A stretch of DNA of 64,000 bases from Earliella scabrosa. Lineage: Eukaryota; Basidiomycota; Agaricomycetes; Polyporales; Polyporaceae. Shown piece after piece: positions 46,126-58,400 of the stretch. Position 1 is the first letter of the stretch; each line of letters starts with the position of its first letter. A model generated the notes under the pieces. It saw only the letters and a program-made list of their open reading frames with translations. It was not told the DNA's origin and did no database searches. The position numbers and the translations under genes were made by a program. Where the stretch lies: positions 2,914,001 through 2,978,000 of the forward strand of contig JABYQQ010000004.1 of NCBI GenBank assembly GCA_022605405.1, given 5' to 3'.

Positions 46126-47170
46126 TGTTGTTGGTTGGCAGACCGCCTGTGCTGTGCTGTATATGCGTGCTATTTCTGGGTGTACTGTGCTAATTCATCC
46201 CACACCGGGATGGCTGCCTCACTTCGTCTTGACGTCGTAGAATGCTCGTGCTGGACCGCGGTACATGACGTGAGTCCAACTTCCTGGGGTTCATCACATC
46301 CCGTCGGACGCTACGGGGTGGTGAGTTCGCTTCGGTGTGGTCCCATGTCTGTCGGCGAGGTGTGTGCGTAGTCGCGGGAGATGCGTAACCAATTCCCCTG
46401 CAATATCAATGGGCTCTGTGCCCTGGGCCGTGATGAAGGCGTAGGGCGGCTCGAGCTCAAATACCGACGTCTCCAAGCGAGGAAGCCTCGTTGATGTCCA
46501 GGTGGCCCGCGAGGCAGGGAGCCCTGAACTGTACGTGTACGGTGGGCGGGTAGTCCCAGGATGAAACTCACAAAACGGAACTTCTGTTCGGCGCCCGCAG
46601 CACAGCCGCAGCGCTTAGTCATAGCCCAAGCGCTTAATCTCTGTCTTCTCTCTGTCTCACCCCCGTTCATAGCTGGACACTCACCCTGGGGATTTATGCT
46701 CAATAAGACGGTAGAGTCGACGTGGTGGTGCAGCCGAAGGCCCCAACTTGCGCCGCGACAGTATTGAGGTGACATGATCTCAATGTATCCGGGACTTGCT
46801 TCAAGTTTGCTGGAGAAGTGCATGCGATCCCTCTACCGTCTCTAGAGCAACAAGCTGACGAGGCATTCTTGTGGCCTCAGCTTGCTTCAGGTGTGCTCTT
46901 AATCTATGCGATGATTTCCTGATACCTAACAGACTAGATGATTGACACGGATGTCCGGACAAGACAGCGGGCGCCAGAGAGTCTGCTTCCTCGTCCTCGA
47001 CCACGACGAGGACCTCGTCTGCCATGCGCGCCCTCAGCCGCGTCCCAAAGCAATCCGCCCGTAATATCCCCTGCGCTGCTCTTTTGGAAGCTGCCGCTCG
47101 CGCTGTCCGCAGACCCAGCGCAATGGCCGTCAGGACGCTCCCTCAGCGTCGAGTGTGGCGTGGACAGATA
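46126..47170. other. Stretch without a clear gene
   Basis: Frames up to 170 codons on the minus strand (46311-46823) have no motif. I see nothing supportable. Confidence 0.35.
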
Positions 47171-48010
47171 TACATAGTACGTGTGCCATGTGTCGCCTCC
47201 TCCCCCTCAGCTTGTCCTCATCGCTCGTCCAGGACCCGATCGCCAGTCTTTACTACTTGATCGGCACAGAGCCCGAAGTGGAACGATACCTTCGCATATT
47301 CTCCTCCCCCTCGGACGCCTCCCACCCCGCAACGTTTGCCGTCCTCGACAACGTCGATGAACCCGCTCTCAGCCTCAGTTCGTCTTCCACGGCGCTAGTC
47401 CTCAACTCAATACCACCATCGAGAGCGTGAGTGTCATCCCCGACTACATCGACGGCATTACGGTCACAAGTACGTCCCTTTTTACCTCCTCTTCCCGAGC
47501 TGTAGCCTATCCCCTATCTCAAGATGCAATGACGCTCCAAATCGCTTGTCGCGTATTCCTAGACGAGAACTTCGAGCTCGTAGCAGCGCCCAAAAAAACT
47601 TGGCACCCGCACCGAATATCTCGACATGGACGAGTACGACCTCGTCGGCAAAATCACAAAGGTCAACAACGCGGAGGATGCCATTCGCGCAAGAGGGCTC
47701 CTTATTCTCACCAGCTTCCGAACCAGGACCGCGATCCCGACGTGCTCTCTGGTGAAAAGAGCATCACCGGTGTCCTCAACCCGCTCGAGGACACGCCCTG
47801 GCTGTGAGCTCCTCGACTTTATTGCCCTTATCTCCCATCCCAAGGGCAATGTTCCCACCCTCACCAGGCTTCTTGCCACTCGCCACGGTGTCGTGAACAG
47901 TATCGTCGACAACGTCTTCAACGCTATCAAGAACGACCGCCGCCGACTCTTCCGGGCTGCGGTTCCTTCACGCGTGCTGGCAAAACTCTTGTGCCATCCA
48001 CGGGAGTAGA
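47171..48010 (+). pseudogene. Broken coding region sharing blocks with the EDC4-like locus
   Basis: Coding-like blocks occur in different frames: DPIASLYYLIGTEPEVERYL with VLDNVDEPALSLSSSSTALV (47235-47400), then LDENFELVAAPKK, YLDMDEYDLVGKITKVNN (47615-47670), RDPDVLSGEKSITGVLNPLE (about 47725-47790) and VPTLTRLLATRHGVVNSIVD (about 47850-47910). The last three have close counterparts, also at nucleotide level, near 55555-55610, 56050-56110 and 58360-58420. No frame joins them without single-base shifts. This is a duplicated, decayed copy of part of whatever gene those blocks came from. The original function of the blocks is not recognised. Confidence 0.5.
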
Positions 48011-48560
48011 ACAACTGAATAGTCAACTTGTTCGAAGAGAAGAGCCGCATCGCTCGCACTTACCATCACGTCAGTCACTCTGCGCCTTCCCGACCGCCGT
48101 GCGGCTGCCGGAATATGCTCCTGGTCCACCATGGTCCGTCAATCTGTTCCAAGGACCAAGCAGCTCTCGCCACTTTCCTTCGACGGAAGAGATGCGCCTT
48201 GCTCTCATTGGAGCGCGTGACTATCGGTCAGGCTCTGACCACTCTTCTCTCCTTGCACCCGCACCTGAACTTCACACTCGTCTCCTCACGCCAGTTCAAG
48301 GGCTACCCTCTCGCATGCTACACGAAGTCATCCATCACTTCGAGTGAGTGACCTCTCCACGGAGAATATCAAGCGGATGGAAAAGGACGGTGAGGTGGAC
48401 GCGTCCGTCATGGCTCTCACAAAGGTCTCTGTCAGTGGACGCCATCGATTGCGGTGTAGCCGAGCGTAGGGACAAGGGCAGGATTGTCGTGGTCGAGGTG
48501 AGTGCGGGCTTTGATATCGGCGGCGAGTAGATGTGCTAATGTATAATCCCCTCTTCTCTC
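48011..48560 (+). other. Coding-like fragments, unassigned
   Basis: A frame with LATFLRRKRCALLSLERVTI and LHPHLNFTLVSSRQFKGYPL (48160-48345) is followed in a shifted frame by LSTENIKRMEKDGEVDASVM (48360-48420). They could be exons of one gene. I do not recognise the family and cannot define its ends. Confidence 0.3.
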
Positions 48561-49250
48561 TTCAGAACACTACAAAAGCACCGCGCCCAGATGCATCTCG
48601 CGGGCCGCTGCGCCCCTCTACCTGATGAAGATTTTGCACGCATCGCTCTTGGTGAGGTACATCTCTGGTATCATGTCGAAACCTCTATGTCAAACATCCT
48701 TGCAGTGTCCCACCAGCTGAGGTCATTCGCACAAGACCTCAACGAGCTAAACCTACAGCCTGAGCTGTTCATGCAACAATATCTCTGCGTTGATATTGAT
48801 CCCGACGCCGCAGATCACGGAGCGCTGCCATACATATCCATCCGACATCCCATTGGCGAACCATCTCACAGCAAGTGTTGTCGTCTGCGCCCTCTCCGAG
48901 GCGTTTAGACAACTTGGGATGCAGCACTTTGGTATGGACGCGAACCGCGTTTGAGCACCGTTTTGGTGATGGCGAACCCGGACGTCTGGAGCATGTCGCT
49001 CGAGTAGGCCGGTTCCTCTCCTTCGCAAATGCCGGCGAGCAACACGAATGTACCCTCGCCGAATGGTTCGTCACTGACGCGCAGCGCAATCCTGTAATAG
49101 CCATGTGGGTTGTGCGTTGTCACCTAGTAGAGTATGGAATCCCCGTCTCGAGTGTTGTACCCATATCCCCCCCTTTGCTCGGACTAATGGCGGAGTTTCC
49201 GCATACAGACAATTGATAAGCACGCTCATCATGTATGATGTGCGTATTCG
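48561..49250 (+). other. Coding-like fragments, possibly the tail of a DNA-transposon gene
   Basis: Frames 48591-48908 (MHLAGRCAPLPDEDFARIAL) and 48875-49216 (HVARVGRFLSFANAGEQHEC, then AEWFVTDAQRNPVIAMWVVR) overlap and look coding. The second resembles, in general pattern only, the conserved 'EWF..D...G.W.V' tail found in large basidiomycete KDZ/Plavaka-type transposases. No catalytic domain is visible nearby. Low confidence. Confidence 0.28.
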
Positions 49251-49578
49251 GCCGTGTTTGTCTACTACTTAAGCTTCACGCAGATTGTTCGCTCCCAGTA
49301 CTGGCTCGTCCCCACCTGTTCGGTGGTGGGTGTGATGGACATTCAAGCTTCGTCGCGCCATAATATCGTCCTGCCGCTGAATCCTTCCTGGACGACGCGC
49401 TCACCGACTGTCTGTACCGGGCGCAGTATGATGATGATGGCCTTCGTCTATTCCAGTACTACTCTAACTCTCAGGCAGGTGGAATTGCAAAAACATAAGC
49501 ACCCGTATCGCAATGTGATATGGCTTCTATGTATGGCAACTTCTACGATCACAGTTTCAGCCTTGCTAGTTGGCCGCA

Positions 49579-50860
49579 CTACCGGGTTGCTTGTCTTCTC
49601 TCTCGGGCTCGATCGAGCTCCTCCGTAAGCTCCGCAATCTTCGCCTCGGCCACCTCCATTATACAGCGGCACGTCTGAAATCACGTAGGTTTCATGAGAA
49701 GAACAAGATTCATAGTAACGTACCCTTTCTAACCGACGGAATCGTTCGCTCCGCTGCCATACGTAGTCCTCCAGAAGTCTGGCATTGTCGCGTCTCTGCT
49801 CAGTGCCCTACCAGTTGACGGCATCTCAATATATCCTGCAAGCCGGAGAATGGTACTCACTGCTGTCACGGTGCCAACATGATAGAGTTCGTCCATGCTT
49901 GGCTGGGTACGAGTTCAGAGTCGTGGTCCGACTCGCTCGCCGGGGTGCCCACGCGTGGCTTCTTCTGGGAATGGACTGGGTCCTCCATCGGGTTCACGGT
50001 CTCGACGCTATGAGGATGGCTGATCCTGACGCATAGGCCCTCGTGTCACGCTTGGGGGTCTTGAGGTCCATTATGGACGTCTCGCTGACGTTCAATGGCA
50101 TTGACAAATGACTGTATCGCCTTTATGGTTAGCGTGAACAAAGAGGCTATATCCTACATACCACCAAGACCGGGGTACTCAGTAGTTCATCGTCCAGCTC
50201 CGGGTCCGAGTCCATGTTATGACTGTACTCTTGGTCTGATTCGCTCTCAGACTCATCTGAGCGCTCACCCGTCAGCCCTCTATCCGTGACAAGAGACGCA
50301 TGCATACCTAGTTGCATCATCGGTTCGTCGGCCAAGTCCCTCCGTGCAGTCATCTCCGATTCCGGCCGGGAGTCACCATGATTGGCTGCTTCTTCAGCTT
50401 GGTCGTGCTCCCTTCCTTGATGTTGGAGGTTCCCGTCATCTGCCACACAGCTCGTCAGCATTCTGTCATGGCAAGAGACGCATGCGTACCTAGCTGCATC
50501 ATCGATTCGTTATTATTCATCTCCTCCAAGACATGCACCTTTTCGGGCTGGGAGTCGCCACGATCGCCTCCTTCTTCTTCAACTTCGTCGTACTGCATTG
50601 AGGAGATCTTTACAGGCTGAACATCTATGCCCTTAGATAGACCATGAGCGTGGGTATGTCCAACGCCCATGCCTCAGTGGTATCGCAGCAAGATATCGCG
50701 TTCGGCGAAGCTGTGAGGGTCAGAAATCTCAGCCTCAGTGAGCAATGTTACAATCTGAACGCTAACTTACCATCCTACATAGTAGCTCTTGTAGTCGTCC
50801 CGATCCTTTGCGCACCTGGAGAGTCCGTGTCCGCCGGCGTGCTCGTGTCGCTTGCGTGAC
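49579..50860 (-). CDS. Coiled-coil protein gene with a tandemly duplicated exon, 5' end unresolved
   Basis: The minus strand reads toward a coiled-coil C-terminus: QRRDNARLLEDYVWQRSERF, then after a gtacgt intron CRCIMEVAEAKIAELTEELD and RARERRQATR with stop at 49579. Upstream exons include an acidic EEGGDRGDSQPEKVHVLEEM and a second, similar unit EEAANHGDSRPESEMTARRD, each ending MMQL just before the same donor (gtacgcatgcgt / gtatgcatgcgt). A further upstream segment (GGHGLSRCAKDRDDYKSYY, about 50775-50850) looks like the N-terminal part. Start and some junctions are not fixed. It resembles in plan the coiled-coil genes at 21.8 and 26.9 kb. Confidence 0.45.
50287..50593. repeat. Tandem duplication, about 180-bp period, of an exon plus its donor site
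   Basis: The segment beginning GACAAGAGACGCATGC at 50287 is repeated from about 50469 (GGCAAGAGACGCATGC). Both units hold a stretch encoding (on the minus strand) GDSxPE...MMQL and continue into the same intron start. The units have diverged by substitutions and small indels. Confidence 0.65.
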
Positions 50861-51517
50861 GCAAACCTGTGTAGGATATGACGCGTCCGGAGAACGTCCG
50901 TTGGATCGATGAATCCAAATGCATGGGGTGAGTGGATGGGATAGAACGAAATCTCAGGTAGGCGGGACTGGGAGAAACACTCGTCGACTTGGTACCAACG
51001 AACCCAGAGGAATTTTCAAGTCTTCTCGGCTTATACTAGTTCACCATTCCCGGTCCGGTGTACACAACATTTGCGTGGTATACACACCGAGAACACGGGC
51101 ATATAGGAAACGTCCTTTTGGGGAGGATCCACAATCGAGTCAAGTAGCATGACGTTGCAACGCGGGGTAGCGGGATTGATGTTCCCCTACATCACGTGCC
51201 ATTGATTTACCGGGATTGACCCGAATTCTCCTCAGTACCCGGCTTGACCCGAGTTCGCCCCTACTATACTATGTACAAGGGCTAAGGTGCACCATTCTCT
51301 ATATGTAACGACGGTGATATGTACGATGTGGGGGCACAGCGAGAGCTGGCTGGCCTTGACAATAACCCATTGACAAAGAACCGGAATCTGGCGCGCTGGC
51401 GGCGCCGCTTCCCTATATGAGATGACTCGATTCGATTTAGCCGAGTCCCCATGCTGACTCAGCCCTCGTGAGCCCCAAGGCTTGTCAGGTTGCTTCTCCT
51501 CCCACCGCCACCTTACT
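50861..51517. other. Intergenic stretch upstream of the JmjC gene
   Basis: No supportable gene. It contains related words (cgggattgatg...; ccgggattgacccg) near 51170-51260 that may be relics of a small repeat. Confidence 0.35.
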
Positions 51518-54288
51518 ATGATACGAATCCTGGGCGGTCCACCTGTGATTCTCTGTGAGCAAAAACAGTCGCGTATACACTACCCCTCACCTCATATCAG
51601 CAGTACCGGCACACGTCCAGGCTATCATCGATGCCACGGGTCGCTCTGCCTTCCCTGGCACGCCTGTGGTCCTCCAAGCAATATGGTTTCCGCTCCAGGG
51701 GACAAGCCCAGCCCTTCTGGCCTACCGCGTCGTCACGAAGTTACAATCCCGCTACTTCACTAACGTCATCGTGTGGGCCCCGGATCCTCCGATTCATGGC
51801 TTCGGAGAACCCGGGGACCTGTGGGTCAATCACCAGGCGCTCAAGATCGCGATATGTCGGATGGATTACACATGGGCTGATATTTCCCAAGACAGAGATC
51901 AAATTTTTGCACGCGCGCACCCCATGTTTCCTGATCTAGGTCTAGCCTTCAATGGCACTTCTATCCAGTGGTACCGCAAGAGCGCGCGGAACAAAGTGCG
52001 AAGGGACGTGCGCAATCTCGTCACCAACGAACTCCAGCAAGCAGGCATTCTCGCGACCTTCTGGCGCAAGATAGCGGAGTACATATATAACACGCCTTCC
52101 TCTGAAGATCCAGATGTGTTCTGCGCCCCCCCCCCTTCCATAGTACACCAAGCGAAGCAACTGTTCGAAAGCACAGAGGACTTTTTGAGGCTATTGCCAG
52201 CTTCTACCACAGGCTTGTCTTGTATGACTCTACAAGCAGTTCCTGCGAATGGTGCCTCCGATCCTCCAGCCGAATCAGGTCAGCCTGCGCTTCCAGTAGT
52301 AGAGATTCTGCGACTGACGGAAACATCAGAGTCGGGCTCATCGACGCAGGATTCACGAGTCGATCCCGACTTGCCTTCATCTCCCACCTCATGCATTCCT
52401 GTATCACCTTCGATTCTTGCAGACCCTGAACAGCGTCACCATCCCACCGCCACATGGGTCGGGTTGCAAGGCACTCCAGTCACTCCGCTGCCTTTCGTCA
52501 TTGACGAATTTGAAGGAGGACGCGAGGCAGGCATCCGTTCATTTTTTGTACCGATGTTCTGAATTTTGACGGGATCGATTAGGACATTGACCTCGAGTGG
52601 GTCAAATGGGCCGCTAGGAATGCGGTGGACGCAACTGAGCCACACACTGGGAGCGATTCTCCCGTCGTCACCAGGGTCGCCCTGTCGTCTGCGTCCCCAG
52701 ACCATGTAGAGCGCCAGCAAGTCATAGATCTAATCCGGCGAACCCTCGCCGATGGTCGCTGTATTTACATCGAGCCGTGCCACTTGCAAGGGTGCTACGA
52801 GTGGTACCCAGACGTTCTGAGTCAACTTGGGGGTTATTCTCAAACGTCCGTCGAATGGCATGGTAGGAGTTTCCCGCCATGTTCCTGACCGTCTATCGAT
52901 GATCTTCCTCCTTCAGACGCCCGACGCCGTCGGGACAGTCGCCGTGACGAGACGACTTCTCCTGGGGCTCACCCCTTTTCCGGGACGATCTCTCAGTTCT
53001 TCGCGACGTCGCAACAGCCCAATGAATGCATCAACTTGTTGGACATTCCCTTAATTCACGGGGAACGTCCGTGGATTATCGAGTAAGCATCGACTGTATA
53101 TATATGCTCAGTCGGTCTAATGAGTAACCATATCCAGCGCGATCTCTGACGACGTGCGCGCCATGCGAGCTACAGCTGGTATGGGCTTCGTGTCGGATAA
53201 CTCTCTGACCAATGCCTCGCCGCAAGACCGCGGGGGTCTCGTAGGCCTGTCCTGGGATCACGGCCGCTTTTCGAATTGGGCTCAGGCTACGACTGGCTGC
53301 TTCTTGACTCACGTCCACCGTGATGCCAACGGCGCGGCGACATGGGTGTCCGTCGGTAGCGGTGCGAAGATATGGACCGTTCTCACCCCACGCACTCACG
53401 ACGGCGAAGCCCTGATCAGGAATCTGCAGGCCGCGAGTATCCTACCATCAGAAACGAATCCCGGGGCCTTCAAACGCGATTTCTACTTCTCTTCCCTTGT
53501 TCTGCGCCCTGGCGCCCTCTTGTAAGCGAATCTACTTCTGCCTGCTAAACCAATCCTGACGCACCTAGTATACAACCTCCGGGCCAACTACACATGGTCT
53601 ACACTCCCATGAAGACGATCGCCGTTGGGGGGCATTTCCTCACGTATGATACACTCCCGCAGAGTCTACTCACCCGACGACTGGAGCGTCTCACCGACCA
53701 CGTGGCGACCGACGCTTCCCATGGAGCGGTTGGAAGACTTCTGTCCCGCATGGCGCTAGCCCTCACTTCCATGCAGAATCAAAAACGTTAGTACACTCCC
53801 TCGTCATCCTGGTTTCCTAGTGCTGATGCTGTCTTCCAGTCGGCAAATGGCAGTTCACCGCGCTCTTCGAACTAGTGTTGCTCGCGCCCGTACTCTATCC
53901 AACTAGCCCACCAGACACAGCCGTTGGGAAGAAGCGGAAACGAAAGGACGACTTCACGGAGGACATGCCATCCCGTAACCGTATGACGGAAGCCGAGAGG
54001 GAACGCTTTGCAGCGCTCCAGGTGCTGCGGTTGGTTGGAGATGCAGTTAGGTGCCCCATCACCTCTCTGTCGTTGTGTCCCCTACAATGGAGATCGCCCC
54101 CGCGCCAAGAATTGCTTGAACTGCCATCCTGGACAGAGAGGCCTATTGTGACTGTGAATCACATTTCCGATCTAGACAAGATCTATCTCAACAACCGGAG
54201 AGCATTGTCGAAGTGGGTGGAAGGGGTCAAGGTAGAACTAAGGGAATCTCGAGTGGTCCGCATCTACGTAACGCGAAGTCCATTGTAG
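51518..54288 (+). CDS. JmjC-domain protein (826 aa)
   Basis: Seven exons: 51518-51554, 51601-52547, 52583-52862, 52917-53082, 53138-53521, 53569-53786, 53840-54288. The N-terminal domain (VPAHVQAIIDATGRSAFPGT; WAPDPPIHGFGEPGDLWV; DLGLAFNGTSIQWYR) is of a kind common in Agaricomycete proteins, function unknown. A Ser/Pro-rich linker leads to the JmjC part: VDATEPHTGSD, FLTHVHRDANGAATWVSVGS (H-R-D giving two Fe ligands), GAKIWTVLTP and IQPPGQLHMVYTPMKTIAVG (third His), then GHFLTYDTL. A nuclear-type basic cluster (GKKRKRKDD) and a C-terminal domain follow. Known: JmjC proteins are Fe(II)/2-oxoglutarate dioxygenases, often demethylases or hydroxylases. The second intron is only 35 nt; without it the protein would stop at 52562. 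Confidence 0.82.
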
Positions 54289-55480
54289 GCTACGATACGC
54301 CGGTTGTGTAGTGGTAGTTGTTGCTTCACCATATCGATGACAAAACAGGCCAGCTTCCCTTCATTTATGATTTGCCGTCAATGTATTATCCCGGGCCCCC
54401 GTCGTCCATGTGCTCTCCGCTGTTGCCTGTTCACGCCCACACAGCCGCCATCAGCGTTCACAGCGCTCCATCAACATCCCATCAGCACCGAGCGGCGACA
54501 CTACTGATACCAGGAGATCATTATTGCCAACGCTGGGGAGGAGGCAGAGACGGTCGCCCATCTCCTCGCTCAAGGCTTATCGCAAGGCTGGAGAGTCGTC
54601 TTCATCCACCAGAACAGCCACATGAACCACCTCTACGTCCTTCCCCTGTACCCCGTTCTTCCCGGTGTACAAGCCCTGCTGCATGATGCACTCCATCCTC
54701 TTCTTCATGGTCTTCCAACCCTCTCCTCCTTCCGGCTCCGACGCCCTTTCTCCTGACCCCGTCTCGACTTCCGTACCCCGAAAGCCCAGAGCAGGTCTTT
54801 CTACACGAACCCGTCCCCTCTCACTCGACAAGGTCTCCTAGAGAACGCAGATGCAGACCGCACCCTACACGCCCTCCCCGCGCCGATCGATCTCTGGGGG
54901 CGTCGCCGATCAAGACGTCGAGAAGCCTGGCGGATGTGCTCGACGGATACAGGAGCGTACCTTCTCTGTCCCCGTCGTTGGCGGGGATGCTTTCGTGAGT
55001 GTCAAATTTTCGCACTCGACTTCTGTTTGCCTTGGTGCGAGCCCCGTTGTGCGACGTGTGGGGGGTCCGGTCGTGCGCACTGTTGACCTCATCTGCTCCG
55101 CCTCCGCCTCCGAGTCTCTGCTGGTTTCGCTGCTTGCCCCTGCTTGTCTGCGCTCTCCGTGCCGCACGTCCCTGCCTCTCCACATACTCGTTATCGTGAG
55201 TCAAAGGTTTTTCTACGAGCCCTACGCCATTCTGACCCCCGTCCAGAGCCCTCGCGTCTCCGGACGCCCTCCCAGCATCTCTGTTGACCGCTCACGGTCG
55301 ACCCCGCTGCGCAGTGCACAGGCGACCAACCCGGCTGGACTATAATCCCATCCGACGCCTCTCGGTCGTGTGTTAGTTGGCGTGGGTTGTCGCCGGTCGG
55401 GCGTATCGACGAGGGCCGTCGGGAGTGATGCTCGTCCGCCCAGCCTCCACTAGCCCCCGGTCTACCACGTCGACTCGACT
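54289..55480. other. Stretch with coding-like fragments but no gene model
   Basis: Plus-strand fragments such as VAHLLAQGLSQGWRVVFIHQ with NHLYVLPLYPVLPGVQALLH (54540-54680) and GLLENADADRTLHALPAPID (54830-54890) look translated in the past, but they lie in shifting frames. They may belong to the upstream, decayed part of the next locus. Confidence 0.3.
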
Positions 55481-58400
55481 CGAATCTCAAACTCGTAGCA
55501 GTGCTCGAGAAACTTGGCACCCGCGCCTGTCCCTAGAATGTTCATCGCCCAATACCTCGACAAGGAGAAGTACGGCCTCGTCGGCAAACTCACAAAGTTC
55601 GACAATCGTCCCAATGAGGCGCTGGCACATCACCAGCTTGGCCGAGTACGCAGCAGGCCAGATCCTCAATCTCAATGCCGATCGGCTGCCGGTGAGCTCG
55701 AAAAGAGGAGTTCGGAACTCTCAAGTCCGTCTTCCTCAACGATAGGCACGGCATGTTCCACGGTATCGGTGCAGAGCGCAACGTTTTCATCCTCGATGAG
55801 GTCGGCCCGTTGTATGCTACCTTGTCGATATTGGCCTGTCAGCCCTTATTCGTATGAGGAGCTCGTGGAGCAGTCCGCACCAAGCTGAAGCTCCGCATGT
55901 TCAAGGAGCTTCTCGACCATCTCTTTCGCCTCCAGCGCGAACTCTCCCCCGACAGCGGTGCCGGCATGCTCATCCGCTGCGGATACAAGCTCTTCAGGCA
56001 CGAGACCATTGACTCCATTGGTGCTGATAGTCTCCGCCAAGTCATCCCCGATCGCGATCCCGACGTGCTCTCGGTGGAAACAGCGCTACCGGTATCCTCA
56101 ATGCGCTCGAGGAGACGCACGCCCTACACCGTCTACGGCGATGAGGCCCTCGAGGTCCGCTTAATGCGGTGAAATGGCACCCTCAGCAGCCTGATCTCGT
56201 TGCTGTTGCGTCGGTCAACAATGTCTACTTCCTCAACATCACCGACGCCGCACTTGCGTTCGGAGGAGAGCCCATCTCTCAGAATGATATGGCCAGGTCT
56301 TCTCGGTGCCTTCGGTAAGACGTCGTCTCATCTATGGTCACACTCCGTGTCTAACACATCCCACTTCAGCCCACTGTCATCGCCTTTGACTACGATCTCC
56401 CTCGATCTGCGCTTGCGACGATCTCCGAGGACTCGACGCTCACGATGTGGAACATTCGCGATAAGCTGCCATTCTGGTCGCACAAGATTCGTGGCGACGA
56501 CACTCCTTCCTCCCTCATCTTCGTCGATGGCGGGGTCATCGTGGGTCGCGAGAACGGAACGATCTTCCAGCTTCTGCCGGTCATGGGTCACCAAGTTCTG
56601 TCGACCGTCAAGTTCGTCGATGGTGACCAGGAGGACGCGCATATGTTCGGTCACGCGAACTATGACTCGCGCATCAACACTTTGTGGATCGCCAACAACA
56701 GGCGAGAGAGTATGATTGCGTTCAAGCTCAACTTTGACATTGGTGCCCCTTCCCCTGGCGGAGAAGACGTCGTTCGTGGAGCGTACTTCGAACAGGTCGT
56801 CGAGTTCAGCGGTCCCAAGCCGACGATCCACTTCGTGATTCCGACCGCAGATGCCGACCCTCACGGTGACGAGGCGCACGCGGCATGCGTCGCTGCTAAG
56901 GTGCCTCCTGGCGAGCTCGCGTTGGTGTCGTTCTCTGTCCACTCGACCGGTGTCGACCAGGTCCTGATCAGGAAGGAGTGGTACAACACGCTTCCCGTCC
57001 TACCACGGCGCGCGTCAGTTGCCACCCATGGGATCGAGTGGCACCCAGTTCTTCCCTCCCGGTGCTTCGCCCCTCACCGTTCCGCTCCCGCGGACGAAGA
57101 CACCGCCGTCCGAGGAGGTCGAAGCGCCCAGAGAGGAAGTCGGCCGTGGTCCGGGCAAAGGCAAGAACGCGAAGGGCAAGATTGTCGGGTGGAAGGACAG
57201 CAACAAAGACTCCGAGAGGGAGAAGGCGGACAAGCGGTCCGATGCTGAACTCAACGCTGAAACTGCCGCCGCGCTGACCAGGGAGATCAAGAAGTCTGAG
57301 GAGAGTCTCCACAACCGTCTCGGCCGCCTTATCTCAAAGGAGCTTGACAAGCAGCGTGAGTGATCATGTGTACACCCCACGAGATGCACAGGAGTGCTGA
57401 CGATTTACTTGCAGACCAACGCCTCGAGGAGGTCCGCCAGAGCGAGCAGGCTGCGGACTTCGTCCGCCAAGAGAAGATCTTGAAGCTCATCTCCACCGAC
57501 TTGACGAAGAACACGACGCGTGTCGTCGAGATGGCCGTCAAGGCTGAGGTGTAGAACTCGGTCCTCCCGTCGCTCGAGAACATCACGAAGCAGGAGGTCA
57601 AGGCTGCGCTCAGCAACCAGATCGCGAAGGGCGTCAGCGACGCGATGAAGATGGTCAGTACCATGTTTTCTCTGACTCCCTTTCGAAACTCACAAAATGA
57701 TTGCTTGTAGAACGAACGTGTGCTCGTCCGTCCCGAGATGGCTAACCAGGTCGCGCGCGCGTTCTCAACGTCCGTCACTCCGGTTATTGAGAGGCAGGTG
57801 AAGGAGAGCATCTCCAAGAACCTCATCCCCTCTTCCGCCATGCACCAAGAGCTGGGTCGTGAGATTCGTTCGGAGATACTCAACCTCAAGAAGGAGGTGC
57901 TTGCGTGGCAGGGCGATGCTCTCCGCAGCCAGGAAGTACGTCAATATCGTAAGGGGCGTGGACTAGTACTAACCGGTTCTATCTGCAGTCCGTCATCCGC
58001 GAGCTGGAGCAGTCCGTCCGTCTGCTCTCCGATCAAGTCAAGTATCTCATGAGCCATCCTCCTGTGCCCAGTTATGGTCACGTCCAGAATGGCAGTTCTC
58101 CCGGCCCGTCCAGTGCGGGCATGGTTCCCCCAGCCCAGCTCCGCCAGCCGAATCCGGGTCCTACGTCCCAGCCATCCGGTTACCCTCCCCACACCTCCTT
58201 CCACCGCTCCTCCCTCTCTTCCCGATGCCGCGCGCAACTCCTCCCACCTCTGGCCAGCCGGAGGAGTGGGACGACACTTATCTCGCGGTGCTGGGCTTTC
58301 AGGACACGCGACAGCTCCGTGAATTGCTTGCGCGTCGCCGTGTATCCCATTACGAGGGCGAGGTTCCCATCCTCACCAAGCTTCTTGCCTCCCGCAACGT

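Noticed and set aside
54297..54370. tRNA-like start (GCCGGTTGTGTAGTGGTAG)
   Set aside because: No T-arm (GGTTCGANTCC-like) or closing acceptor stem at the right distance.
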